Shown in pieces: positions 7,387 to 14,955 of a stretch of 22,337 nt of DNA. Each line of letters begins with the position of its first letter. Position 1 is the first letter of the stretch. The DNA lies in NCBI GenBank assembly GCA_019239785.1, contig JAFAZM010000220.1:1-22337 (forward strand), in the 5' to 3' direction. This DNA comes from Sphingomonadaceae bacterium (lineage in GTDB: Bacteria; Pseudomonadota; Alphaproteobacteria; Sphingomonadales; Sphingomonadaceae). The notes beneath the pieces were generated by a model that made no database searches, was not told the DNA's origin, and worked only from the letters and a program-made list of their open reading frames with translations. The translations under genes and the position numbers were made by a program.

Positions 7387-7521
7387 AATTCCTCCCCCTT
7401 GGGGGGAGGGGGACCGCCGCCGCAGGCGGTGGTGGTGGGGTATCAGCGTCGGTGATTCATTTTCGGACGCTGATACCCCACCACCATGCTGCGCATGGTC
7501 CCCTCCCATTCCAGGGGAGGA
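7387..7521. repeat. Dispersed palindromic intergenic repeat, copy 1
   Basis: This copy begins AATTCCTCCCCC and ends TTCCAGGGGAGGA. Its core is a perfect 20-base inverted repeat: 7431-7450 (starts GGTGGTGGGG) pairs with 7466-7485 around a 15-base loop. The flanks GGGAGGGGGACC and GGTCCCCTCCC also pair, giving a long cruciform-like fold. A second copy of the same design lies at 16431-16571. It has no coding capacity and resembles REP/MITE-like elements common between genes in GC-rich alphaproteobacteria. Confidence 0.75.
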
Positions 7522-7545
7522 TTTGGGGCTGAACCGGACGGCCCC

Positions 7546-7651
7546 GTCACGGGACCATTGTCCCGTGACGTCGATCGGGCTCGGTCCCTTGGACCGGCCC
7601 GTCGGCCGGCCGGGCTGCTCCGCAGGCAAGGCTGTCGGGCCTTGCCTGCGG
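7546..7651. other. Three consecutive perfect hairpins in the convergent gap
   Basis: Three inverted repeats follow one another. GTCACGGGAC (7546-7555) pairs with 7560-7569 around CATT. CGGTCC (7582-7587) pairs with GGACCG (7591-7596). CCGCAGGCAAGGC (7620-7632) pairs with GCCTTGCCTGCGG (7639-7651) around a 6-base loop. None has a following T run on either strand. They lie between the end of the plus-strand cluster (7377) and the end of the minus-strand M13 gene (7663), so a two-way transcription barrier or mRNA 3'-end stabiliser is the simplest reading. Confidence 0.55.
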
Positions 7652-7662
7652 GGCGGCTGCCG

Positions 7663-9705
7663 TCACCAAATATGCACCCTCTGCTCCGGCGGGAGGTACA
7701 GGCGGTCGCCGGGCTGGACGTTGAAGGCGCGGTACCAGGCGTCGACGTTCCGGACGACGCCGTTGACCCGGTACATGCTCGGCGGATGCGGGTTGGTCAG
7801 CACGACCTGCCGCAGCAGCCCTTCGCGCCAATAATCCCGCCAGGCCTGGGCGTAGGCGAGGAAGAAGCGCTGGTCGCCAGTCAGGCCGTCGATCACCGGC
7901 GGCTCGCCATGCTGGGCGACGTAGCGGTGATAGGCGGCATAGGCCATTTCGATGCCGCCGAGATCGCCGATATTCTCGCCCATCGTCAGCTCGCCGTTGA
8001 CGTGCAGGCCGGGCAGCGGCTCGAACGCATTATATTGCGCCCCGAGCGCGCGGGTGCGCTCGGTGAAGCGCTGCGCGGCCTCGGCGCTCCACCAGTCGCG
8101 CAGCTGGCCGTGGGCGTCGAAATGCCGGCCCTCATCGTCGAAGCCGTGGCCGATCTCATGGCCGATCACCGCGCCGATCGCGCCGTAATTCACCGCCGGA
8201 TCCGCATTGGGATCGAAATAAGGCGGCTGCAGGATCGCGGCCGGGAAGGTGATCTGGTTCATCAGCGGATTGTAATAGGCGTTGATCTCCTGCGGGTTCA
8301 TGTCCCAGAGGCTGCGGTCGACCGGCCGGGCCATGCGCGAGACCTGGAGGTTCCAGGCGAACTCGCCGGCGCGGAAGGCGTTGCCGAGCACGTCGTTCCG
8401 GTCGACCCGGATCGGCGAATAATCGATGAAGCGGACCGGGCTGCCGAGCCGCGGATCGAAGGCGTCGAGCTTGGCGAGCGCCGCGGTGCGGGTCGCCTCG
8501 TCCATCCACTGGTTCGCCCGCAGCCGCTCGCCGAGCGCGGCGCGAAGGTTCGCGACCAGCTCGGTCATCTGCCGCCGGCTCTCGGCCGGGAAGTGCTGCT
8601 CGACGTAGAGCCGTCCCACCGCCTCGCCGAGCGCGTTGTTGACGACGTCGAGGCCGCGCTTCCAGCGGGCCTTCTGCGCTTCCGTCCCGCGCAGGGTGTG
8701 GCTGCGGAACTCGAAGCTCGCCTGGTCGAAGGCGCGGGGCAGGAACGGCGCGAAATTGTCGAGGAAATGGAGGGTCAAATAATCCTTCCAGGTGTCGAGC
8801 GGCACCTGGTCGACCATTGCCGCCTCGGCCTGGATCGCGGTGGTTTCGCCGACCACCACCTTCTGCTGGTCGCCGAGGCCCGCGGCGGTCAGGAATGTGC
8901 CCCAGTCGAAATTGGGGGTGAAGGCGGCGAGCTGCGCCCGGTTCATCGGGTTGATCACCTGGGTGACGTCGCGCTGCCGCTCCGGCGCCCACCAGGCCTC
9001 GGCCATGCGGTGCTCGAGCGCGATCACCCGGTCGGCCCGCGCCTCGGCATCGCTCATCCCGGCAAGCCGCTGGAGGGTGATCAGATAGGTGCGATAGGCG
9101 GCGCGGTAGCGGTCGTAATCGGCCCCTTCGCGCAAATAATAATCGCGGCCCGGCATGCCGAGGCCGCTCTGGTTCGCGGTCGGCGCATAATGGGTCGGAT
9201 CGGCCGGATCGGGCTGGATGCCGATATTGATCGGCGAGGCGAAGCCCGGCGTCGCGAACAGGGCGATCAGGCCGGCCTTGTCGTGGACCGCGGCGATCCG
9301 GTCGAGATAGGGCCGCAGCGGCGCGGTGCCGCGCGCCTCGATGCCGGCCTCGTCCATCCAGCTTGCGTAGAAATCGGCGACCTGGCGCGAGGCGGCATCG
9401 GCGCGCGGATGCTCGACGATGTCGCGCAATTGCTGCTCGATCTGCTCGGCGAGCACGGTGTCGACGCCGTAGGAATTGCGGTCCGCCGGGATCGGGTGGG
9501 CACGCATATAGGCCCGGTTGGCATAGGCCCAGAAATCGTCGCCAGGCTTGACCGAGAGGTCGCGGGCGGAAAGGTCGACGCCGAAATCGCCGAATTGGGG
9601 ACGGGCGGCTGCGGACGCGGCGGCGCGGTGCGACGGCTGGGCGAGCAGTGGCGCGGTGCCGGCGAGGAGCAGCGCGGCGGCGAGCGGAAAGAGGCGGGTC
9701 TTCAT
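7663..9705 (-). CDS. Secreted M13-family (neprilysin/PepO-like) zinc metallopeptidase
   Basis: The 680-residue product has a signal peptide (MKTRLFPLAAALLLAGTAPLLAQ) and the complete M13 layout: an N-terminal helical domain starting VDLSARDLSVKPGDDFWAYAN (about 43-63), NAYY (475-478, substrate backbone binding), the zinc site HEIGH (516-520), the third ligand and partner ENIGD (E577, D581), and H640/R646 in NPHPPSMYR, which match the transition-state histidine and carboxylate-binding arginine of neprilysin. It ends VHIW, close to the usual aromatic C-terminus of the family. It should cleave peptides in the periplasm or outside the cell. It is the downstream member of a tandem pair, 72 bases after the paralogue. 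The start follows AAGGAATCCCGCA. Confidence 0.95.
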   Translation of the reverse strand: MKTRLFPLAAALLLAGTAPLLAQPSHRAAASAAARPQFGDFGVDLSARDLSVKPGDDFWAYANRAYMRAHPIPADRNSYGVDTVLAEQIEQQLRDIVEHPRADAASRQVADFYASWMDEAGIEARGTAPLRPYLDRIAAVHDKAGLIALFATPGFASPINIGIQPDPADPTHYAPTANQSGLGMPGRDYYLREGADYDRYRAAYRTYLITLQRLAGMSDAEARADRVIALEHRMAEAWWAPERQRDVTQVINPMNRAQLAAFTPNFDWGTFLTAAGLGDQQKVVVGETTAIQAEAAMVDQVPLDTWKDYLTLHFLDNFAPFLPRAFDQASFEFRSHTLRGTEAQKARWKRGLDVVNNALGEAVGRLYVEQHFPAESRRQMTELVANLRAALGERLRANQWMDEATRTAALAKLDAFDPRLGSPVRFIDYSPIRVDRNDVLGNAFRAGEFAWNLQVSRMARPVDRSLWDMNPQEINAYYNPLMNQITFPAAILQPPYFDPNADPAVNYGAIGAVIGHEIGHGFDDEGRHFDAHGQLRDWWSAEAAQRFTERTRALGAQYNAFEPLPGLHVNGELTMGENIGDLGGIEMAYAAYHRYVAQHGEPPVIDGLTGDQRFFLAYAQAWRDYWREGLLRQVVLTNPHPPSMYRVNGVVRNVDAWYRAFNVQPGDRLYLPPEQRVHIW

Positions 9706-9740
9706 TGCGGGATTCCTTGCTTCATGGGCTTCCGAAACAT

Positions 9741-9769
9741 GAAAGGGGGCCCGTCGCCGACCCCCTTTC
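9741..9769 (-). terminator. Hairpin between the two M13 genes (possible attenuator)
   Basis: GAAAGGGGG (9741-9749) and CCCCCTTTC (9761-9769) are perfect 9-base inverted arms with an 11-base spacer, just after the stop codon of the upstream M13 gene (9778). On the minus strand the second arm ends CTTTC and is followed by ATGTTTC, a poor U tract. It may act as a leaky terminator or processing site that sets the ratio of the two peptidases. Confidence 0.45.
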
Positions 9770-9777
9770 CCTACGCT

Positions 9778-11865
9778 TTACCAGATGTGGACGCGCTGCT
9801 CGGGCGGCAGGTAGAGCCGGTCGCCGGGCTGGACGTTGAAGGCGCTGTACCAGGCGTCGACGTTGCGGACGACGCCGTTCACCCGGAATTCGGCCGGGCT
9901 GTGCGGGTTGGTCAGCACCTGCTGGCGCAGCGCGCCCTCGCGGACATTGGTCCGCCAGGCCTGCGCATAAGCGAGGAAGAAGCGCTGGTCGCCGGTCAGG
10001 CCGTTGATCACCGGCGCCCTGCCGTGCCGCGCCTGGTAGCGCTGATAGGCGGCATAGGCCATCTCGATGCCGCCGAGATCGCCGATATTCTCGCCCATGG
10101 TGAGGCGGCCGTTGACGTGCTGGCCGGCGGTCTCGAACGCGTCATATTGCGCGCCGAGTCGGGTCACCAGCGCCTGGAAGCGCGTGTTCGATTCCGGCGA
10201 CCACCAATTGTGCAGCCGGCCCTGCGGATCGAAGCGGCTGCCCTGATCGTCGAAGCCGTGCCCGATCTCGTGGCCGATCACCGCGCCGATCGCGCCGTAA
10301 TTGACCGCCGCATCGGCCTCCGGATTGAAATAAGGTGGCTGCAGGATCGCGGCCGGGAAGGTGATCTGGTTGGTGAGCGGGCTGTAATAAGCGTTGATCG
10401 TCTGCGGCGTCATCGCCCAGAGCGACCGGTCGACCGGGTTCGGCAGCCGCGACAGCTGCAGGCGCTGCTGGAATTCCGCGGCGCGGACCGCATTGCCGAG
10501 CAGATCGTGCGGATCGACGCGCAAGGACGAATAGTCAATCCAGTGAGTCGGGTTGCCGACCCGCGGATCGAAGGCGTCGAGCTTGGCGAGCGCCGCGGTG
10601 CGGGTCGCCTCGTCCATCCACGGATTCTGGCGGAGCCGATCGGCCAGCGCCCCGCGCAGGTCGCCGACCAATTCGGTCACCTGCCGGCGGCTGCTGTCAG
10701 GGAAATAGCGGGCGACGTAGAGCCGGCCGAGCGCCTCGCCGAGCGACACGTCGAGGACGTTGAGGCCGCGCTTCCAGCGCTCGCGCTGCCGCTCCACGCC
10801 GGTCAAGGTGTGCTGATAGAAGTCGAAATTCGCTTGGTCGAACGCGCGCGGCAGGAACTGCGCATAGGTGCGGATGAAGTGGAAGGTCTCCCAATCCTTC
10901 CAGGTCTGCAGCGGCACCTGCTCGAACAGCTGCCCTTCGGCCTGGATCGCCGTCGTCTGGCGGACGATGATCGTCGGCACGTTGCCGAGGCCCTGCGCCG
11001 ACAGGAAGAGCGGCCAGTTGAACTGCGGCGCAAGCGCGGCGAGCTGGGCCGGCGTCATCGGGTTGATCGACTGGCTGACGTCGCGGCTGCGCTCCGGCGT
11101 CCAGTGCGCCTCGGCGATGCGGCGCTCGAGCGCAATGATGCGGTCGGCCCGGGCCTCGGGATCGGAGAGGCCGGCGAGGCGCAGCATCGTCGTCACATAG
11201 GTGCGGTAGGCGGCGCGATAGGCGTCGAACTGCGCGCCTTCCTGGAGATAATAGTTGCGGTTCGGCATGCCGAGCCCGCCCTGGTTCGCGCCGGCGACAT
11301 AATGGGTCGGATCGGCCGGGTTCGGGGTGATGCCGACGCCGATCGGCGAGGGATAGCCGGCCGCCGCGAACAGGCGGATCAGATCGTCGCGGCTCTGCGC
11401 GGCGTCGATCCGGTCGAGATAGGGCCGCAACGCGGCGGCGCCGCGCGCCTCGATCCCGGCCTCGTCCATCCAGCTCGCATACATGGCCGCGATCTGGCGG
11501 CTGCTCGGATCGGTGCCGCGGCGCGCATCCTCGACGATGGAGTGGATCTGCGCCTCGACATCCTCGCCGAGCACGGTGCCGACGCCCCAGGAGGTGCGGT
11601 CGGCCGGGATCGGGTTGCGGGTGAACCAGGCATTGTTCGCATATCGGAAGAAGTCGTCGCCCGGCTTGAAGGCCGGATCGCGCGCGCTGAGGTCGATGCC
11701 GAACGGCCGGTAGCGGGAGGCGGCCGAAGGGCGGGCCGGCTGCGCGGTGCCGTGCGCAGCGGCGGCATGGCGGCCGGCCTTGGTGTGGGTGCCCGATTGC
11801 GCCAGGATCGGCGCCGTACCAGCGAGAAGCAGCGCCGGAATCAGCGCGAATCGCATGCTCTTCAT
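9778..11865 (-). CDS. Secreted M13-family (neprilysin/PepO-like) zinc metallopeptidase, paralogue
   Basis: The 695-residue product is a full-length M13 peptidase. The ATG at 11865 follows GGGAGGATTCTTGCAT and opens a signal peptide (MKSMRFALIPALLLAGTAPILAQ); an in-frame start 32 codons further up would give a non-signal N-terminus. Key residues are NAYY (491-494), HEIGH (532-536), ENIGD (E592, D596), and H655/R661, all intact. Its sequence parallels the neighbour at 7663-9705 along the whole length, including identical blocks such as ILQPPYF, NYGAIGAVIGHEIGHGFDD and the final GDRLYLPPEQRVHIW, so this is a tandem duplication. Differences concentrate in the N-terminal linker (Ala/His-rich, about 25-50) and the helical lid, which may change substrate choice. 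The gap upstream (11866-12048) shows no promoter I can call. Confidence 0.95.
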   Translation of the reverse strand: MKSMRFALIPALLLAGTAPILAQSGTHTKAGRHAAAAHGTAQPARPSAASRYRPFGIDLSARDPAFKPGDDFFRYANNAWFTRNPIPADRTSWGVGTVLGEDVEAQIHSIVEDARRGTDPSSRQIAAMYASWMDEAGIEARGAAALRPYLDRIDAAQSRDDLIRLFAAAGYPSPIGVGITPNPADPTHYVAGANQGGLGMPNRNYYLQEGAQFDAYRAAYRTYVTTMLRLAGLSDPEARADRIIALERRIAEAHWTPERSRDVSQSINPMTPAQLAALAPQFNWPLFLSAQGLGNVPTIIVRQTTAIQAEGQLFEQVPLQTWKDWETFHFIRTYAQFLPRAFDQANFDFYQHTLTGVERQRERWKRGLNVLDVSLGEALGRLYVARYFPDSSRRQVTELVGDLRGALADRLRQNPWMDEATRTAALAKLDAFDPRVGNPTHWIDYSSLRVDPHDLLGNAVRAAEFQQRLQLSRLPNPVDRSLWAMTPQTINAYYSPLTNQITFPAAILQPPYFNPEADAAVNYGAIGAVIGHEIGHGFDDQGSRFDPQGRLHNWWSPESNTRFQALVTRLGAQYDAFETAGQHVNGRLTMGENIGDLGGIEMAYAAYQRYQARHGRAPVINGLTGDQRFFLAYAQAWRTNVREGALRQQVLTNPHSPAEFRVNGVVRNVDAWYSAFNVQPGDRLYLPPEQRVHIW

Positions 11866-12048
11866 ATGCAAGAATCCTCCCAAGCGGCCGGGCGTGCAGG
11901 CGCCGCGCCGCTCCCGAATATGTCCCCGTGCCGCCGTTCCGCCAGAAAGCGATTCGTGCAAGCCCTTTTTCGACGAACCGCTTGATCGTTCTTGCGAATT
12001 TCCAGGCTGGAACGCGCGAGACCGGATTCTTCAAGCCGCGCCAGTGGC

Positions 12049-13041
12049 TTATTGACGGACGGGCGCGATCCCCTCGCCGGTGACCGCGAACATCCGCCGC
12101 GGCTCGCCGGCCGCGACGACCAGGGGATGCCGGCTCCAGATGGACAGGAAGACGTGGAGCTCGGTCGGCAGCGGATCGTCCGCGTCGGTGACGGAGAGCG
12201 GCCGCGGCTCCTGGCCGGCGGCGGCCGCCGGCGCGGCGAGCGTGCCGCAGGTCCCGGCCAGCGCCGAGCTGGAGACGACATGGCCGTCCGGGGCGATGGT
12301 GGACTTGAAATGGCCGCCGAGCGGAAAGCTGCCGCGCGCCGTCTGCGGGCTCAACTGATAGACGTCGATCGGCGCGTCGGGCGCGGCCGGCGGGACCACG
12401 AACACGTTGAACTCGTCGCCGCCGCAAGGATGATGGTCGAGCGCGTCGGTGGCGGCGCGGGCGGCCGCCATCCGCGCCTCGTGCGGCCCCAGCGGCGGCC
12501 GCGTGCCGGTCAGGAAGGTCTGCCGGCCGGTCACCCGGCCGCCGACGATGCTGACCCGATAGACCGAGACCGGCGGCCCGCCGTTCGCGCCGGGCCCATA
12601 GAAGATCACCGTCACCGCATTGGCCTCCGGCACCGCGATCCAGCCGGTGATCCCGGCTTCGTCCGGGTTGGAGACATGAGCGAGCATGTCCTGCGTGCCG
12701 ATCTGGCCGGCCTGCGCGATCGCGCCGAGCAGCCTGCCGCGCTGCACCGCGCGCGCGAACGCCGCATGCTCTTCCTCGGCCTGCTGCGAGAGCGGGACGA
12801 TCGTCCGCGGCCGCGCCGGCCTGGCGGGCGCCGCCTGCGCAGGCGCGGGCGCCGCTGCCGGCGCTTCGGCTGCCGGCGTGTCCTGGAGCTGGTTCACCGT
12901 GTCTTCGAGGCCCGACAAGCCCTGCTGCTGCGCCGGCGGGGCAGGAGGGGGAGTCGGCTGACGATGCCTTGGCGCCTGTGCGGCGGCGATGGCGGCGAGG
13001 CTCAATACGGCGGGGCCGAGAAGGGCTGGGGTGAGACGCAT
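12049..13041 (-). CDS. Exported protein of unknown function with Pro/Ala-rich linker, paralogue of the 1820-2635 gene
   Basis: The 330-residue product starts at the ATG at 13041, after AGAAGGAAGTAGC, with a signal peptide (MRLTPALLGPAVLSLAAIAAAQA). A low-complexity Pro/Ala/Gln linker (about 23-80) precedes the globular part. The latter repeats the landmarks of the 1820-2635 product in order: PIDVYQLS (224-231), GGHF (242-245), PTELHVFLS (292-300), and cysteines C206 and C265 (59 residues apart, against 58 in the paralogue). The family is unknown to me. The cysteine pair and export signal suggest an oxidised periplasmic domain. Compared with the paralogue it is about 60 residues longer, owing to the linker. 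A likely promoter lies just upstream at 13073-13102. Confidence 0.82.
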   Translation of the reverse strand: MRLTPALLGPAVLSLAAIAAAQAPRHRQPTPPPAPPAQQQGLSGLEDTVNQLQDTPAAEAPAAAPAPAQAAPARPARPRTIVPLSQQAEEEHAAFARAVQRGRLLGAIAQAGQIGTQDMLAHVSNPDEAGITGWIAVPEANAVTVIFYGPGANGGPPVSVYRVSIVGGRVTGRQTFLTGTRPPLGPHEARMAAARAATDALDHHPCGGDEFNVFVVPPAAPDAPIDVYQLSPQTARGSFPLGGHFKSTIAPDGHVVSSSALAGTCGTLAAPAAAAGQEPRPLSVTDADDPLPTELHVFLSIWSRHPLVVAAGEPRRMFAVTGEGIAPVRQ

Positions 13042-13072
13042 GCTACTTCCTTCTGTCGCGGCCCCCGCGCGG

Positions 13073-13102
13073 GTCATAGGACGCCGGGCGGCGCGCGATC
13101 AA
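13073..13102 (-). promoter_or_regulatory. Sigma-70-type promoter for the 13041 gene
   Basis: On the minus strand TTGATC (13102-13097) and TATGAC (13078-13073) are separated by 18 bases; each hexamer matches the housekeeping consensus at 4 of 6 positions. Transcription would start about 25 bases before the ATG at 13041, leaving room for the visible ribosome site. Confidence 0.5.
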
Positions 13103-13147
13103 GCAGCGGCGTGTGCAGGGGGCCGCCGGAAGGCGTGTCGGCGAGGC

Positions 13148-13432
13148 TCAGTGGGCGAGGCCGAGGATCAGCTCACAGCCGAAATTGAGGCCGTGGCGGC
13201 CATCGCGCGACCAGCGGACGAAGGCGTAGATCGGGCTACAGCCGTCGAATCGGATCAGCACGCTCTCGCCGAGCCGCGGCGCGATGTCGCTTTCGATCTG
13301 GGTGCCGCGGCTGGAGATGTCGATCACCGGCACGAGATACTCCGCGCCGCGGAAGGAGAGGACGGCGTTTTCGACCAGTCCCTGGTAGCGCGGTTCGGAC
13401 CGCGGATCGACGTAGCGGGCATGAGTCGCCAT
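13148..13432 (-). CDS. PilZ-domain protein (c-di-GMP receptor type), copy 2
   Basis: The 94-residue product is a single PilZ domain. Both ligand-binding motifs are present: RSEPR (R11 and R15, the RxxxR arm) and DISSRG (D38, S40, G43). The domain continues through GESVLIRFDGCSPIYAFVRW to LNFGCEL. The ATG at 13432 follows GGGAGGCAGTTTC; an ATG 5 codons upstream overlaps that ribosome site and is less likely. It is a paralogue of the gene at 13525-13839, 92 bases upstream on the same strand. Stand-alone PilZ proteins usually act through a protein partner, for example in motility or exopolysaccharide control; the partner is not evident here. Confidence 0.88.
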   Translation of the reverse strand: MATHARYVDPRSEPRYQGLVENAVLSFRGAEYLVPVIDISSRGTQIESDIAPRLGESVLIRFDGCSPIYAFVRWSRDGRHGLNFGCELILGLAH

Positions 13433-13471
13433 GAAACTGCCTCCCAATGGGAAGCTGACAGAGAAGAATTA

Positions 13472-13505
13472 CTGAAATGCTACCGTTAACATGCGGTGAT
13501 TTCAG
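13472..13505. other. Interrupted inverted repeat between the two PilZ genes
   Basis: CTGAAAT (13472-13478) and ATTTCAG (13499-13505) form 7 pairs, enclosing ACCG (13482-13485) and CGGT (13494-13497). The centre contains the palindrome GTTAAC. It lies in an unusually AT-rich patch 40 bases upstream of the 13432 start. It may be an operator or a structured leader for the downstream PilZ gene. No confident promoter hexamers are visible. Confidence 0.35.
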
Positions 13506-13524
13506 GGAGTTGGGAGGCTCGGCT

Positions 13525-13839
13525 TCAACCGATCGTCAATTCGGTGCCGAAGGAGAGGCCAACCCGGCCGTCGCGCACCCATCGCACCGAGGCGTAGATC
13601 GGGCTGCAGCCTTCGAAGCGGACGATCACGCTCTCGCCGATCCTCGGCTCGAGCGCGCAGACGATCATCGCGCCGCGGGTGGAGATGTTCACCACCGGCA
13701 CGACATGGACGCCGCCCCGGAAGAAGAGCGTGCTGCAATCGACCAGATTCTCGTGACGCTCCTCGGAACGCTGGTCGATCGTCCGTTTCTCGATCCGCGC
13801 GATCATCTCGCCACAAAGCTTGCGCGCCGCCGCCGCCAT
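13525..13839 (-). CDS. PilZ-domain protein (c-di-GMP receptor type), copy 1
   Basis: The 104-residue product has a short N-terminal helix (about 1-18), then a PilZ domain with RSEER (R24 and R28) and NISTRG (N51, S53, G56), so both c-di-GMP contact motifs are intact. GESVIVRFEGCSPIYASVRWVRDGRVGLSFG matches the paralogue downstream almost position for position. The ATG at 13839 follows GGGGAAATCGAA. The pair arose by duplication. The N-terminal helix, absent from the 13432 copy, may give a different partner or oligomeric state. Confidence 0.88.
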   Translation of the reverse strand: MAAAARKLCGEMIARIEKRTIDQRSEERHENLVDCSTLFFRGGVHVVPVVNISTRGAMIVCALEPRIGESVIVRFEGCSPIYASVRWVRDGRVGLSFGTELTIG

Positions 13840-13973
13840 TTCGATTTCCCCTGGTCCGGATGGAGGGCCTGTAGCGGGAAAGGTTTACGAAGTGGTGAGC
13901 ATGTAAGCGCTTGCGAAGAAACCCTCTCCCGCCGGCGGGCGAAAGGCGGGATCGCCGCCGAACGTCTTGCGGC

Positions 13974-14183
13974 CTAAGGCGTCGCGCCGCCCAGCACCTG
14001 CAGCGCCCGCACCAGATCGTCCTCGTCGACCATCACCCGCACCGGCACCACGCCGAGATCGAAGCCGCCCCAGTTCATCGCCTCGTCGAACAGAAGGGCC
14101 GGAATGTCCTCCGCGTCGAGCGCGCCCTTGGCGATGCTCGCCTCGAACGCGGTGTAGAAGCGGGCGGCCTCGACCAGAGCCAT
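13974..14183 (-). CDS. DUF2007 family protein, second copy
   Basis: The 69-residue product begins MALVEAARFYTAFEASIAKGAL and contains VPVRVMVDEDDLVRALQVL (about 46-64), the typical end of DUF2007 (ferredoxin-like small signal-transducing domain, function unproven). The start ATG at 14183 lies 2 bases after the TGA of the preceding copy (TGA-AC-ATG), implying coupled translation. Upstream in-frame starts only overlap that copy. It is the last gene of the tldD operon. Confidence 0.8.
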   Translation of the reverse strand: MALVEAARFYTAFEASIAKGALDAEDIPALLFDEAMNWGGFDLGVVPVRVMVDEDDLVRALQVLGGATP

Positions 14184-14185
14184 GT

Positions 14186-14416
14186 TCAGCGCGCCTCGCC
14201 AGGCGAGTTCGCTTCGGCCCTCCGCAACAGCAAAGCCGCGTCGTCGAGATCCTCTTCGGCGACCATGAGGCGGACCGGGATCGAAACCCTCGGATAGGTG
14301 TCCCACTGATTCTCGACGTCGAACAGGAAGCTCGTCACGCCCTCGCTCGCCAGGAAAGAGCGGGCAAGCGAGGCCTCGATCGCCGAGTTGAAGCGCTTGA
14401 GCACGACCAGGGCCAT
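14186..14416 (-). CDS. DUF2007 family protein, first copy
   Basis: The 76-residue product begins MALVVLKRFNSAIEASLARSFLASEGV and contains SIPVRLMVAEEDLDDAALLL, aligning with the next gene along its length. I chose the ATG at 14416 by that alignment; the preceding codon is GTG and could also serve. The start overlaps the TGA of the DUF924 gene by one base (TGATG), a termination-reinitiation arrangement. The function is not established. Members contain a hydrophobic-acidic half similar to ferredoxin-like ligand sensors. Confidence 0.82.
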   Translation of the reverse strand: MALVVLKRFNSAIEASLARSFLASEGVTSFLFDVENQWDTYPRVSIPVRLMVAEEDLDDAALLLRRAEANSPGEAR

Positions 14417-14955
14417 CACCAGGGCACCACCTCGCCCGCGGCTTCCTCGAGCGCGGTCGGCTTGCGGCCGAGGATCGCGTTGCGGTGCGGGAAGCGGCCG
14501 AAGCGCTGGATCACGTCGTGGTGGAGGCGCGCATATTTGAGATGCTCCTCATTGCCGAGCGCGGTGAACAGGAGCAGCGACTGGATCTGGTCGCGCAGAT
14601 TCTCGCTATGCTCGAACGGCATGTAGAGAAAGCCGCGCCGCTCGGGCGCCATGCCGTCGTCAAAGCCGCGCTCGACCGCGCCCTTCGCCACTGCCAATGC
14701 CAGCGGGTCGGTCGAGAATTGGTCGGCATGGCCGCGGAACATGTTGCGCGGAAATTGATCGAACAGGAGCACCGCGGCCAGCGCCTCCTCGGCCGAGCCG
14801 AGGAAATGCTCCGGGACATGCTCGCGCTGCTCTTCCCACAGCGTCTCGAAGCGCTTGCGGATCTGCGCGTCCAGCTCCGGGCCGCCGCGCCACCAATCGT
14901 CCCAGCCGAGCGCGAACCAGAAATCGAGGACCGCGCGGACCTGGTTCTGGTTCAC
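14416..14955 (-). CDS. DUF924 family protein
   Basis: The 179-residue product matches DUF924: VLDFWFALGWDDWW near the N-terminus, LLFDQFPRNMFRG (about 63-75), ADQFSTDPLALAVA, LYMPFEHSE (about 110-118), and GRFPHRNAILGR (about 152-163). The family is predicted to be all-helical and TPR-like; its activity is unknown. Translation starts at GTG 14955, which overlaps the tldD stop in a GTGA tetranucleotide, so it is coupled to tldD. The stop in turn overlaps the start of the first DUF2007 gene. Confidence 0.88.
   Translation of the reverse strand: MNQNQVRAVLDFWFALGWDDWWRGGPELDAQIRKRFETLWEEQREHVPEHFLGSAEEALAAVLLFDQFPRNMFRGHADQFSTDPLALAVAKGAVERGFDDGMAPERRGFLYMPFEHSENLRDQIQSLLLFTALGNEEHLKYARLHHDVIQRFGRFPHRNAILGRKPTALEEAAGEVVPW

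Noticed and set aside
7486..11985. A 1,499-codon open frame on the plus strand
   Set aside because: It is antisense to both M13 genes, whose catalytic motifs are certain. In such GC-rich DNA this antisense phase rarely meets stop codons; the product has no recognisable domain and repeats itself only because the two sense genes are paralogues.
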